Below, piece by piece: positions 38,306 to 50,010 of a stretch of 64,000 nt of DNA (within the stretch, counting starts at the first letter, position 1; every line of letters starts with the position of its first letter). A model generated the notes under the pieces. That model made no database searches, had not been told where the DNA came from, and saw only the letters and a list, made by a program, of their open reading frames with translations. The DNA comes from Stercorarius parasiticus (taxonomy: Eukaryota; Chordata; Aves; Charadriiformes; Stercorariidae): assembly GCA_013396915.1 (NCBI GenBank), contig VWZL01002212.1, positions 179,182-243,181 on the forward strand, read 5' to 3'. Made by a program: the position numbers and the translations under genes.

Positions 38306-39397
38306 GGCAGATACAGTGCCAGCCTATGCATTTTAAAACACTTCATATGGTTGGTATTTTTGTGGACAAAGTCTAGATAACGGTTCTCCTCCTGGTGTCT
38401 TGCTAATTTGAGGACCCCTAAGCACAGTACTCCTGTGTGTTTTACGCTTTCTTTTATAGCCTAATATCTCATGAGTCTGAACTTCAAGAAGACTGATATT
38501 ATAAGACTTCATTTGGTTTTCTTTTAAAACATGTTATTTTTAATTAGCATTTGTTTTAAGTACAAGCAGGGTGGTGGCATGACGTGATTCTTTGCAGATC
38601 ACTTCTATGGTGTCTCAAATCAGAGCAAAAGAAGAAACCTCTCCTATGGAGAGTTTACGTACAGTTGTACCATGTCAGACAGATTTTGTCTGTATGCAGT
38701 ATTTGTTTCTGCCAGTGGTTGATAGTGTATATCTAGGGAGGAGAACAGGAGAAATCATAATGACACTTCCTCGCTATACTCTTCCTAGCATGTGTTGACT
38801 TGAGGGTCACAGTCATGGACTGCCTGAAGTAGGGGGCGAGGACTTGGTACTTATTACCTGATGAACAGACTTGCAGCACTGGCAGTGTACTGTGGCAGGC
38901 AGTTCCCCTGCATAACTACACATTGTGGGGAGTACCTTCCTTTTGGCTTTTAACCTTTTGCTGCTAAATTCACTTGATCTCTACCAATACAAGAAGTAGG
39001 AGTAACACGTGACAGTTGTTCTCTATTTACCATCTCCATGCAGCTTTCGATTTTATAGACCTGCCACTTGATTGAGGTTACATCTTTTCCAGCCAGAAAG
39101 AATGCTACTTTCTTCACTTACATCTCATAATGAAGCTATTCCTTTTGCCCTTCTCACTTGTCCTTTCTAATCCTTTTTATATCCTTTTTGAAATGACAAG
39201 ACTGGATGTTCACACAGCTCTCAAGATGAGAAAGCGGATACTGTGTAATGGCATAGTGATGGTTTGGTTTCTGTTCTTCTCTTAGTATTCTGTAACAAAT
39301 TATTTTTCTTTGCTGCTGATCACTAAGCTGATGGTTTTACAGAGCTTTATGGCGCAACTCCAAGATCCAGAGTTCAGGCCCATTCTTCTGTCTATTT

Positions 39398-39443
39398 TAA
39401 AAAACAAAACAACCAACCAAAAAAAACCCCAAACAACCAACCC
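39398..39443. repeat. A/C-rich low-complexity tract
   Basis: Almost only A and C, in AACCAACC-like units interrupted by A-runs. This is simple sequence similar in style to the longer tract at 41724-41843. Confidence 0.75.
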
Positions 39444-40176
39444 ATAGGATTTTTTTCTTAACATACCCCACTTAATGTTTCATTGTGGTAATTTCGCCTG
39501 CTGTTTTATCATCTAATTGTTAACTACAGATACTTTTGTAGTTCTTCATTTTATATAGTCATCCATGTATGTCAAAACTGTATAGATGCAAACTGAGATT
39601 ATCCCAAACAAAACTTTCTTGGCATTTGATGCACACCTATGCAGGAAGCAGAGGGATATACACTCTTCCAGTCTTGCGCAGGTGGTAGGCTGCAGGCTCC
39701 TACATTGCTGTGCCATCCAAACCTATGCCACTTAAGTGTCTAGGGATGCATGGAGACGCGAATGCCATTGTTGCCCGTAAGAAATAATTTAGAAGAGCGT
39801 TTTCATAGTACTTTCCCTCAAAAAGGCAGGGAGTGGGTGGGGAAGGGCAGGAATCAAATTATGACAATGCAATACTAAAGTGAAGGGTAGTCTTAATGAT
39901 ACAGGTGTTTTTGTGAGGTTTTTTTCATAATCATGGCTTATGATTAGAGTTGTCCTTTCCAATACATTCTTCAGTTCAGGCTGAAAGTATGTAAGAAAAA
40001 CTGTGTATGTCAATTTAAAAATTTTAGTTTGTTTTTGAAGTGTCTTATTTTCCATTTATTTTATAAGTTAAGAATATCTGCAATTCTGGTTTTAAATAGT
40101 AAGCTGTTCTCACTGGGAAATATTTAAGGAGTACTTTGTATTGAAACATGTGAGCACTGGCGGGGAAGCTGGTGGT

Positions 40177-40199
40177 AAAAAAATAAATAAATAAAAAAA
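40177..40199. repeat. (AAAT)n short microsatellite
   Basis: An A-run followed by AAAT units and another A-run. It is a short simple repeat of no evident function. Confidence 0.85.
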
Positions 40200-41091
40200 T
40201 TCATAGTGTAAGTGATCAAACCCAAAGCTGTTCTTGATTCTGCCCTACCCAATTGTCATTCATGGAAATAAACAGTCCTTGTAACAAAATTTGCATGTAA
40301 CTTAAGTAGGACAAAAGAGAATTTCAAAGGTTGGCATTCTAAAATTTTAATGTTTACATGTTTAAAAATATAGGAAGTTTGCTCTATAATCCAGCATTAA
40401 ACTATTAAAATCACTTTACGCATCCAAATTATTAGTTGATAACCTTTAGCTTTGAATGCCTAGTAAGTGATCACAGTGGCTCGTGTGTACTTTCTTCACT
40501 TTGCTTACTGTTTAACTTTACCAAAATGGATGTTTATTTTTGGTTTGTTGAAAGCAAAGCATTTGTCTTTGTGATAAAGGTGTAATGCGCTGTTGGACTT
40601 TTTGTAAAATACAGACATTTGTAGACTAGCATTCCTAGTGATGGGCCTGGAAAGTCGGCATGTGCTACATGGCGGGAGCATGAGGACTGTTAGCCTTGGG
40701 CTTCACGCAGCATAGATTGATACCTTGTTTCCTGAGGCGTTCCTGGTTTTCATTCATTTACCTTGTTCTGATTTCCAGAGGGTCCAAAGAGTTCCTTTTA
40801 ATTTCATTAGATGTGCTTACCCTCTCTCCAGTGGCTCTGCAGAGCACTCTGTTTTCGTCACTCATTTTAACGTTTCTGGTGATGAGTGTTAACATATTGA
40901 AAGACTGGAGTAATGCTGCTTTAATTGATCCTGTTCCCTTAGTCTCATTGGAATGCATAGAGCATTCATTTTGATACATACAGCGTTTGGTAATTAAATT
41001 GTTACCTTTAAAATGTAGTTAAAATTTCTGCTTTTAGCTGCTGTCCTTGGGTAACTTTCTGTGACTTTTTTCTTTTTCTTTTTTTTTCCAG

Positions 41092-41181
41092 ATATAGAAC
41101 GGGGTCTCTCAAACTGGATTAAAGAAACCTGTTGATGTTTTTATTTATACTTTTTTATTTTTGTATTTGACTTAAAGTGCC
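41092..41181 (+). other. GALNT1: GALNT1 5' leader in the start-codon exon
   Basis: This 90-nt untranslated segment lies between the splice acceptor CAG at 41089-41091 and the GALNT1 ATG at 41182. An in-frame TAA at 41173-41175 sits nine bases before the ATG, so translation of GALNT1 cannot start further upstream in this frame within the exon. The second half is T-rich and contains an upstream ATG (see the uORF entry). The transcription start must lie in another exon to the left. Confidence 0.85.
41135..41170 (+). promoter_or_regulatory. Upstream ORF in the GALNT1 leader (11 codons)
   Basis: An ATG at 41135 opens a frame reading MFLFILFYFCI and stops at TGA 41168-41170, 11 nt before the main ATG. 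It is in a different frame from GALNT1. Its start context is weak (T at -3 and +4), while the main ATG has G at -3. Leaky scanning should therefore let most ribosomes through, with the uORF mildly lowering GALNT1 output. It is seen directly in sequence; any regulatory effect is inference. Confidence 0.55.
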
Positions 41182-41320
41182 ATGAAAAAATTTGCATATT
41201 GCAAGGTGGTCCTTGCCACCTCTTTGGTTTGGGTCCTTCTGGATATGTTTCTATTGCTGTACTTCAGTGAATGCAACAAATGTGACGAGAAAAAAGAACG
41301 AGGCCTTCCTGCTGGAGATG
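41182..41320 (+). CDS. GALNT1: GALNT1 coding exon 1: cytosolic tail, TM anchor, stem start (residues 1-46)
   Basis: This exon begins polypeptide N-acetylgalactosaminyltransferase 1. The enzyme transfers GalNAc from UDP-GalNAc to Ser/Thr of proteins in the Golgi, the first step of mucin-type O-glycosylation. The exon starts [15 protein letters not shown] and is nearly identical to the vertebrate GALNT1 N-terminus as I recall it. Residues 1-8 are a short basic cytosolic tail. About 9-28 form the single hydrophobic signal anchor of a type II membrane protein. The Cys-rich, charged segment [11 protein letters not shown] begins the lumenal stem. The start is supported by G at -3, an in-frame stop upstream and family length. 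The exon ends at a GTAAGT donor at 41321, one base into codon 47 (phase 1). Identity is very secure. Confidence 0.97.
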
Positions 41321-41723
41321 GTAAGTTTTCTGCCTGAGTAATCTTTAATACACATCTAAAATTGTACTCCTTTTAAACACTTGATTTTTTTTTTCTTTCC
41401 ACCCAACAATATAGCATTGCATCAGCATTTAGATGATGCAGAATGTTCAATGTTTCTTTGGACTAGAGAATAAGCACGTTGCCTGAGATGTATGTTGCAG
41501 ACTTAAATGCTTACTTAAGGTGTAGAATTTTAAGCACTAATGTATATGAAAAATAATAAAGCTACACAACAAGCAGTTCAGGACTGTAAGCTATGTTAAC
41601 ATAGCCTAAAGCATGCTCTAAGTTTCCACCAGTGAGGAAGCAAAGGCACTGTTAATTTCACTAGACTTGGTGGTAGAACAAACCAAACCAACAACCAGGC
41701 TTATTTGTCCCCCTGCCTCTGCC

Positions 41724-41843
41724 AAAAAAAAAAAAAAAACGAAAACAAAAAAAACCCAACAAACCAAACTACCTCCCCCAAAAAACAATCAATCAAACAA
41801 AAACCAAAGAAACAAAAACCAAAAACAACAAAAGCCAAAACCT
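41724..41843. repeat. A-rich/C low-complexity tract
   Basis: A run of 16 A followed by about 100 bp made almost entirely of A and C, with AACAAA, CAAAAACC and CAATCAAT motifs. It gives a long Lys/Thr/Gln/Asn-rich open frame that is only a by-product of composition. It may be an expanded and mutated poly(A) tail of a lost retroposon. Confidence 0.85.
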
Positions 41844-41972
41844 CACCTAAGCCAAAATTTGGCCAGTGACTATAGCAATAAGGGACAGTGCATGTTGTAA
41901 TGAAAATAAATTTTGAAAATAAGTGGAATAAACTTGGATGTAAGAGTGACAAATATGGGGGGGTAGGGGGGA

Positions 41973-42008
41973 GTGTATATACATATACATACACACATGT
42001 GCACGTGC
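41973..42008. repeat. 36-bp strictly alternating purine-pyrimidine tract
   Basis: All 36 bases alternate R and Y without a break: GT, then AT/AC steps, then GTGCACGTGC at the right end. Immediately to the left are two G-runs, seven G at 41957-41963 and six G at 41966-41971. Such tracts can adopt left-handed Z-DNA under negative supercoiling. The GC-containing right end is the most favourable part. The structure is a prediction only. Confidence 0.85.
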
Positions 42009-43031
42009 TTATGTATGTAACTTTTTCTTGGAGGTGAGAGCTGTATTATTCAATACTAAAGCTCTTCAGATAAGCTTTCAGTTTCGTTACTGCCATCTTA
42101 GTTTTTGGGTACCAGATAGATGAGCTGAGTGTGGTTTTTTTTGAAAGCCAGTACCATTCCTGTTGTTAACTTCCTTCTCGGGAGGTCACGCAGTTAGTTG
42201 ATCAGATGGCAGGAAGGCTTGGTGCAGGGTGAGTTCTCATCCCTGCAGTGTCGCAGCACAGGCATTTAGAACTGCAGGCAGCTGCTGCTCCAGTTCATTT
42301 GTGAAACATCTAATTTTGTTGTATGGTGTCTCACCCACTGGAAAGGCTGTGTCTGTGTGTTTCACTGCTGCTGTAGGAAACTTATGTAGTAATGCTTAAT
42401 GTTAAATCTGATCAGCCAACTGTACTCAAGATGCATGAATGGTTTCCATCACAAACTTTTTCACCTGTTGACATCTGGTGTGGACAACTTTGACCCTCCC
42501 TGTGAAATTTTCTGAAATGTTGTAAGAACAATATTGCTCTGTTAGAGGATAACACTGGGGAGATATTTAGGAAATGTTAGTTTTGGTTTGTTTTTTTTCC
42601 CCCCATGATGAAAACAGGCCCGTGAATCCCCACAGGGAGCAACAATGTATAGGAATGTAGAATTTCTGTGCTTAGTACTTCTTAACTGTTGTTTTCACAA
42701 CTGCACGGAGACATTTTAAAGAGGTTCTAATTCACCTGAGTTTTGCAGAAGGGACTTACATTTTCAGTTGCATTTCATCTTTTGGGTTTCTTTTTCAATA
42801 AGTGGAAAAGAAAGTGACAAGAAAATGAATTATGTATCAATTACGAATTAAGTATGTCTTTTATAGGAACTCAGTCTTTTTTTTCTGTCTTCAGAAGTTG
42901 GGAAATTTTTTTGAGGATAATATGATGACTAATATTGTGGTTATAAGGAATGGATCCACTTTTTGGATTCCCACAAAGTTTCTACATGATTTTTTTTTTT
43001 GCTGTTGGCAAACAGCAATTGAAGTCAATAT

Positions 43032-43052
43032 ATATCAAACTTGGTTTGATAT
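43032..43052. repeat. Short inverted repeat, 9-bp arms
   Basis: ATATCAAAC, a TTG spacer, then GTTTGATAT, an exact reverse complement. It lies in AT-rich intron DNA, with no further context to suggest a role. Confidence 0.8.
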
Positions 43053-46000
43053 GTGTTGTTGATTTTGAAAGTTCAGATGACTTTACACATAAAATCATTG
43101 GGGGAATCCTTCATGTGAGGGAAAATTTGCATTTTTATTTTTTTTTTAAAGACTAGTATTATGACTTTCCCTATGCAATATTAGTTTTACTGGAGTACGG
43201 TCTTCATTCTGGCCTTTCCCTAACCTGCGTGTGTTAAAATTCCTGATATCTTTTTAATATCTTATTGGATTGTAAACAAACCAACCAAACAAAACTTTCT
43301 ATGCAGTTTTGTACATTTTTATTGTTTGTCTTTTTAAACAACTGACTTGTAGTAAGGTATGTGCAGAAATATGTGTGCTAGAAACCATAGTTGTAGTTGA
43401 CATTTGACAATTCCTTGTGCACAGTTGACACTTACTAGTTGCATGCCTGATCTTAGATATTCTTACTTGTTCCAGTAGTTTAGTGATTTGGAGTCTGTAG
43501 TGGATTTATTCACACTCAGAATGTCTAGAATCTTCTCAGATAACATTGAGGCTATTTTTTCTGTGAAACTTTTATAAAAAATCTGCTTTTTCACTTCACT
43601 TTTTTACCCCCTATTCATTTCCATAATTGATTTAGTTTTCTCGATTCAGCATAAATTATGTAAGCATTCTGAATTTAATAGTCTCTTTGTCCATGTCACT
43701 CTAGTATATAGCTTCTCTTTGCAATTTGTGGAAGAATTCCATGGCGTTTAATGAACCTACTTGACATATGAGTAAGTTTTTTCTGAAGAATTTGTAAGTT
43801 TATTTTAGGCTGTGCTTGCCTAGTTAGAAAAATTATTCTTTAGATATTTCATCAGGAGCAAATGATTTTGAGGATAATTTTGGACAGTTCAGGCTTTCAT
43901 GAAGTTAGAAGGATGTTTTCCTTAGATCTTCAATACAGAAAATGCAGGGAGTTTCTTTTTCAAAATGAGACTGAGCCATGTCTAAATTGTCTTTGGGAAA
44001 AATCTTTCTTTTTGGTATTGATGGCGTAAGATACTAGCATCTTAAATCGTGAGCTTCAGCTTATGTGTCTAATATTGGCTTGTATGTATATGGCTGTTAT
44101 TTTTTACAAATTGCTCAAAATAAGAAATAATAAAGGAATGTGAATCTGTAGAAAAATGTGTACATCATTATGGGGAACTGTAAGATGAGTGGGATAAAGG
44201 TCTTTGTGTCTGGTGTCATAGAGATTGAGGGTTAGTAGTTAAAACGATGTGAGTGTAAAGATGAGGGGACAAGAGGTGAAGTGGTAAAGGGACAGGCACT
44301 TGCCAGGCTGTGAGTAAGAGAGCTGGGGTGGAGATATTTGGGAAAAGTGGGCCTGGCATGGTGTTTCAGTTGTATGGGACTGAGGAACTAAAGTGATACT
44401 AGAGGAGGGATAGTTGAAATCTAGTGACTGTAGTTGTGTGGGATGATTTGGACGTAGGCTTAAGCCTTTGCTCACCCCCTCCACCATGGCAGAAGACGAC
44501 AGTAGTAGCTTCAGGAGGTAGCCTGGGGAAGTGGGATCAGAACAAACAGCAGTGTTGATTCCAGCATCCATCTGTGGGAGCTGAGAGGGAGCCTGTGCTT
44601 GTCCTGGCTGATACTGCTGCTCTTTCTTCTCCCTATCATGACTGCTCCAGAGAGGGGGGAGTAGGTCAGGGGGAAGCTCTCCTCAGTGCTCAGCTCTGAG
44701 ATTTTCACCTGTTGTGAGCTCTCCACCTGACCTGGATGGTGTACATCCCTTACCCAAACTGTCGCAGTTGTTCTTTCTATTAGCACATCTTCTGGGTGGT
44801 AGTTCCCTTTTTGTAATTACTGATGGTTCAGCAGTCAAATTCACAAAGAGTAATAGTTGATGTTGGAAAGCTGTTGCTGTAAGTTTAAAGGTTGTTATGA
44901 GTTAGAAAGAAAATCACTTAATAAGTATCACCCACGTTATGTAGTAGTCTTTTCCAAATCTGAAATGCATAGGGTATCCAGTTGAGCACTGTTGTTTCCA
45001 GATGGGGATCCAGCGTTGCAATTTAGATTTCACAGCCTGGAATAGAATTTACTGATTATTGTAAATAAGTTCTAGACTTAGAGAATGTCTTGAACCCTTT
45101 CTTTAACAATACAAAAAGAGACCGTTCCTGTAAACAAAAAAAACCCAGGTAGTATTGTGGTTTTACTAGTAAAGATTTTTTTTTTTTTTGCGTAGCGCTC
45201 ATGTTTCTGTAAGAATCCTGTATGTTAGCTCTGTGGTCTTGACGTAAATGAAGATCAAATGAGCCCTTCCTTACTCCCAGTTAATAGTCTTTGTATAGGT
45301 ATGACTGCAAAGGAACTTCCAGCTTTGGCACTTGATGCAGTTTTTAAATAAACTTCCAAACTCATCCTTTTCCCCTCTTTTCCCCTGAAGGGCCGTTCCA
45401 CTTGTGTAATGATTAGATGCCCTGCAAAAAAAAAAAAAAAATCTTTCAGACCTAGGATTGGTTTTACAAGTCTTATGATCTCAGCTACTTGCTATTTACA
45501 TTCTTTTCTTGGGGCAATGACAAATTTAAACTAGGACCAGTCATTTTTGTGAAGTACCAATCAAGGCCTTCTGTTCTGAATTTTGAACTCTTTAGTAAAG
45601 GTGGAATCTTTAAGTTGTGACTTGGTTCTGAATATTCTCATCTGCATAAAAAATTCATAAGAAGAAAAGTGAGCAGGTTGAAGTTATAAAATACAGAGTT
45701 AATTTTTGAAAATATGAATGGTTCATCATAAATCAGTCTTGTTCTATTAAGACTGAGGTGTGTCTAAGAGACAAAACTCTGAACTTTTACCTGTCAAAAC
45801 AACTTCCTTGTAATTGTGGTGGTTCCTCTAAAGGTTACCGCACTTGGTGTTTTGGTCAGTTTACCATTGTTGTGGCCCCTAAAGACGTGTCAGGGAATAA
45901 TCCATCCCTCTTTCTGGCTTTAGATGGTCTTAGATTTTGAAATATCTGTTTTTCATCAGGCATATTGCCTAGTAAAAATGAATTTGAGGGCCGTAGTCCA

Positions 46001-47165
46001 TAAAGAGTTCCTGACTCTTAACGAAGATTCTGGAAGAGATCAAGCCCTCTTTGAAACTAATGGTTTACTGATAAAATGAGAAATGTCTGCAAAAACATTA
46101 CTAGATTTCCCGTTGGATCAGTTGATGATTAAGTCATTGATTTAGCTCTGAAACTTGTATCTGTAAATTAAATTACTGTTTGTTAGAAATATGTTATCAG
46201 TACATGTCTACAGTCCTTCAAAGGAAACTTTTTTTTTCATAGTTAACTGACAAAAGAGCACTGCAGTTTGAATTTTTAACAATGTGTATTAGTCATTTTG
46301 GGAGAATGTTGTTGGTTTGTGTTGATAGGAAAACTATATGCTTTTGTGGGAAAACAGATTACTGTAAATGCAGAAAACTGAGAGAAGGTGGTTAACTCTT
46401 CTTGGAAAGTCATCTCCGTGCTTGGACACCAAGCTTGCCTGTCTTTGCATTCAGTGAGTTCCGTAAAATATCTCTGGATCTAGTTAGCTAGTGCTGGATT
46501 TTTTTTTTTGCAGGAGAAGGGAGTACTTTAGGTAAAATTTGTAATCAAGTACTATACATTTACTAATGAAATTTAAAAATTCAACTGACTTTGTGGAATT
46601 TGTACACCTGAATCCAACTCGCTGATGTGCTAAACTAGCATTTAACAGCAAGATCTGCAAATGTGAAAGATGAGTTTTCAGTTAATTTAACTATTCGGTT
46701 TAACTGGTTTAGTCAAAGTTAAGAAAAAAACTGGATGTATAAATGAAATCAGAAATTATTTATTATTCTAAATAGCAAATATGGTAGGTCAAGACTTTCA
46801 CTCTTGAGAATGCTGGAAAAAAGGTGAGTAATTATTTTTTTAGCATACAGCTATATTCTGATAGCTTCTGTTTAATCATTTTAGGTATGTTGGACAGAAA
46901 ATGATTGAGTGTTCAAGTGAAACTCCATACAAATTGCTATACACTTCATAAAAATAGTTATGATAGCCTACATAATGAAACAAAACTGAATATATACTAT
47001 TAAGCCCAAATAATTGCCTTATTATATACCATAATTTTTTGTTGTGTACCCCTCAAAAGGCACAAATTCTAGTTTAAAAGATTAAACTTTTTTTTTGCAA
47101 CTGCAAATCAGCGAGTTTTAATGCAAGTTCAGCCGTACTTTCTTAGGAGGCAAAGATGCAAAACA

Positions 47166-47193
47166 AACCGTGGGCTCGTTTTAGCCCATGGTT
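47166..47193. repeat. Inverted repeat, 11-bp arms with one mismatch
   Basis: AACCGTGGGCT and AGCCCATGGTT are separated by six bases. They are complementary except at one position, which would be a G-U pair in RNA. The stem is GC-rich within an AT-rich intron. It is too short for a typical microRNA precursor and no family is recognised. Confidence 0.75.
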
Positions 47194-48509
47194 AAAACAA
47201 GTGCATAAATCAGTCTGCTCAGGATCTGCTTGGACATACTAATTCTATCAGTTTTCAGCATATGAGTGGCTGGCTGGCAACTTCTACTATTATAGAGCTT
47301 AACTTGCAGTCAAGGGGAGTTTGGTAAAAAGAAAGCTTCTCTGTGGTGGGAGGATTTTCTCTGCTAAACTTTACTGTGTTAATGCAACTAGCGCAGTTGC
47401 TTCAGGTACTTGAAAATGAAAGTTTCTCAAGGAACACGTTGTGCTTGTAACCGATTAGTGCTAAATGCAAATGAGCAAAATGTTTCACTTACTAATAAGT
47501 ATATATTTTAAGTCTGTGTTTCAGCAAGGACGGAAGGCTTGGACTTTTTTTTTTAAAAAACATTTTTATTCTTTAAATGACTATTTGCTCTTGGCATAAG
47601 CTCTAACTATACAGTGCTGTCCGAGATGCAAATTAAAGGCAATTTGAAGCTAGGCTTATTACTGAAGGCTTTGGTGTCTTTATTTTAAAATACTTCCTGT
47701 TCCTCTGTTTGTATCTTAAATTACGATTTTTTTTAATTACAATTTGTACTGAATTTGTAAAGTAGTAATATATTTCAAATTCAGTACGTGAGCATTTAAA
47801 ATATTTCAGTCCAGGAGAAAAGTAAATGAGCATTTGTAAAGAAAATGTAACAGTGTTTTTTATGTTTTGGTTTTTCATTTCTTTTGTTTAAAAAAACCAA
47901 ATAATTCGAGAATCTGGATTCCTTTTCTCCTCTCTCTCTCCCTCATCAGTTTGATATATAAGATTTCTTTGGTTTAAACATGTCAAGTGTTACTGTTTCT
48001 GTTTCGAGTACTAACGTTAAACTCCAAAATGTAATTGTGTTGACTAAAAATAATGCTAGTAAAACCAAGAAAAATTATTTCTAAACTGTAAATGCCAATG
48101 TCATTCTGTCAAAATAAACATGTGGAAATAAATGTAAAGTTACAATTTTACTTTAATCTTTACTAAAATCCCTGTAAAAGAAAATTCAACTTTTCCTGAA
48201 AAGCCTGTGTGTGCAAGAACAGTCTGGGATATAAATGCTTCTTGTTCCAGAACTTTAACAGTAAAGCTAATTTGGACATGATGATGGATAGATATAAACT
48301 CTTATTGTTCTTTCAAATGAATTGTGGTGTCTAAGAGTAGCACATAACTACTTCTGTTAAACTCCCAAATATGGCGATTAATTGTCACTTCCAAAACCTG
48401 GTGTGTTTAGAACTCTGTTTTAAACAGGAACGTTCCTACAGTGTAAAATAAAGGATAAACAAACAAAAGCAAGCATAAAAGTAGTTACCAACATTTTATT
48501 TATTCTTAG

Positions 48510-48684
48510 TTCCAGAACCCATACAAAAACCACATGAAGGACCTGGAGAGATGGGGAAGCCTGTGGTCATTCCAAAAGAGGAGCAAGAAAAAATGAAAGA
48601 AATGTTTAAAATAAATCAATTTAATTTAATGGCAAGTGAAATGATTGCACTCAACAGATCTTTACCTGATGTCAGGTTAGAAGG
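48510..48684 (+). CDS. GALNT1: GALNT1 coding exon 2: lumenal stem (residues 47-105)
   Basis: This 175-bp exon joins the previous one in phase (G|TT gives Val47) and reads [20 protein letters not shown] onward to LPDVRLEG. It is the stem that holds the catalytic domain away from the Golgi membrane. It is proline- and charge-rich at first, then has a conserved [20 protein letters not shown] segment that leads into the catalytic domain. Asn95 in Asn-Arg-Ser is an N-glycosylation sequon that I recall in mammalian GALNT1. The acceptor TTCTTAG ends at 48509 and the donor GTAAGT starts at 48685. The exon ends two bases into the Gly105 codon. The match to vertebrate GALNT1 is near identity, so alternatives such as other GALNT paralogues are unlikely. 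Confidence 0.97.
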
Positions 48685-49981
48685 GTAAGTGCTTTATATT
48701 GTATTACAATGTACTCAAATGAAAAATGTGCAAAGAGTGATCCAAAACAAGAGTTCAGTTCTGTAAGATATTACTGTCGAAGTGAAAAGTAGGAGGATTA
48801 CCTGTATATATGGTACTTATTTTACAAATAAGATGGAACAGTAGAAACCAGTTTTCTTCAGTGTTATTTAACTTTGAATCTGATTATAAATATAGAGCTT
48901 GTTCGGGGAATAGAAATTAATTTGGTTGAAGGAGAACAAAGTCAACTTGGTATTTCAGGAAAAAATTACTTATTTGAAAAATTCATGCACTGCTTGTAAT
49001 GAGGCAGACTAAAATTCTGCATTACATGAAATAGAAAAGATTTGGTGATGAGAAATACTTAAAAAAATTTCTTGCCTCATGAAATGTGCAAAACCTTATT
49101 TAGATTGCGTTATAATGTTTTCTAATATCCATCTGGTTTGGTTTTGATCTTGCCTCTGAAATATTGATCCTTTCATAGCTGAGTCATAAGTAATTAGAAA
49201 GAAAATTGTAGCCTTGTTTTAAATAAAACTAAGATTGCTTTACTCTCCTGGGGCTACTCTGCAGGGTAGCTGATGATTCTCTCCACCCCCAACTCCTCTT
49301 GTTTTGAAAGGGACTCTCAAGTTAAATAAAGTTCATGAAACAAGATTTTTCCAATCAATTATCTGCATTCTCTTGCAAGAATCAGATGCTATAGAAACCC
49401 CATTTCTTTTGAAGCGCTGCTGTTGCTTCTATATACACGAGGCCTAGCTGCTGGATTAATTTATTTTCATATCTTACCTCAGAAGATAATATTAGAAGAA
49501 TGAGATGAAGCTCTGTCCACTTTTCATTTTTAGTGCGTGATAAAGAGCTGGTTTGTTGGTACCTTAATCTATTGTAATGAATGTGATTCTATGTAGCGTA
49601 AGTTCCTCATAGTGCTGGTGTTCTTAATAATTGAGCCATATAGTCTTCAAAATATGATTCCATAAGTTTAAATTAATGTAACTTTTCAATTGATTTTCAA
49701 ATATATTATTAGTCAGATTTTATGGTCACTACTTACCTGTTTCTCAGCATAGGGGAAGAATGCAAATCAGGAACTTGAAGGGTTTTCTTTCAAAACTGAC
49801 GGATGTTGTTTTGAGGGGGGGGTTATACCCTTTCCTCTCATGTTACTGCTCTGATTGTGGTTGTAACTTGGCAATGGGATCTCTTGGCATTCATGCAGAT
49901 TCGTATGTAGTGTCTGCCCTTTTTATCACACTGTCTCTAGGATAAGAAATTGCCTCACTGTAAAGTGCTGACTTCCACTGG

Positions 49982-50010
49982 TTAAGAACTTGCGGTTAGC
50001 AAGTTCTTAA
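49982..50010. repeat. Perfect inverted repeat, 12-bp stem with 5-nt loop
   Basis: TTAAGAACTTGC, the loop GGTTA, then the exact reverse complement GCAAGTTCTTAA. It is the longest perfect hairpin I noticed in the window. It is shorter than a microRNA precursor stem, and no terminator or RNA family applies in this setting. Confidence 0.9.

Larger units (their letters stand above)
38101..41091. other. Non-coding DNA, 3' end of probable GALNT1 intron 1
   Basis: No gene is visible. The stretch holds a 22-bp tandem duplication at 38262-38305, an A/C-rich tract at 39398-39443 and an AAAT repeat at 40177-40199. It ends in a strong splice acceptor: a long pyrimidine tract from about 41066 followed by CAG at 41089-41091. 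Positions 38101-38260 could still be the far 5' end of the adjacent CR1 copy, but I cannot confirm this. Confidence 0.6.
41321..48509 (+). other. GALNT1: GALNT1 intron 2 (between the first and second coding exons)
   Basis: A 7189-bp phase-1 intron with donor GTAAGT at 41321 and acceptor TTCTTAG ending at 48509. Apart from the simple repeats listed separately it appears empty. Positions 44220-44800 are GC-richer, with overlapping minus-strand open frames of about 90-110 codons that have no recognisable domain. T- and A-runs occur near 45177-45190 and 45426-45441. No RNA gene or transposon is recognised. Confidence 0.9.

Noticed and set aside
1..41091. Search for exons of INO80C, the gene next to GALNT1 upstream in mammals
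   Set aside because: I found no segment resembling its conserved C-terminal exons on either strand, so I do not place it in this window.
41667..41994. Lys/Thr/Gln-rich plus-strand frame and Phe-rich minus-strand frame
   Set aside because: Both are products of the A/C low-complexity tract and have no biological composition otherwise.
44239..44786. Two adjacent minus-strand open frames in intron 2 as a possible nested gene
   Set aside because: They overlap in different frames, are Ser/Pro/Leu-rich without any motif, and have no promoter-like or polyadenylation context I can defend.
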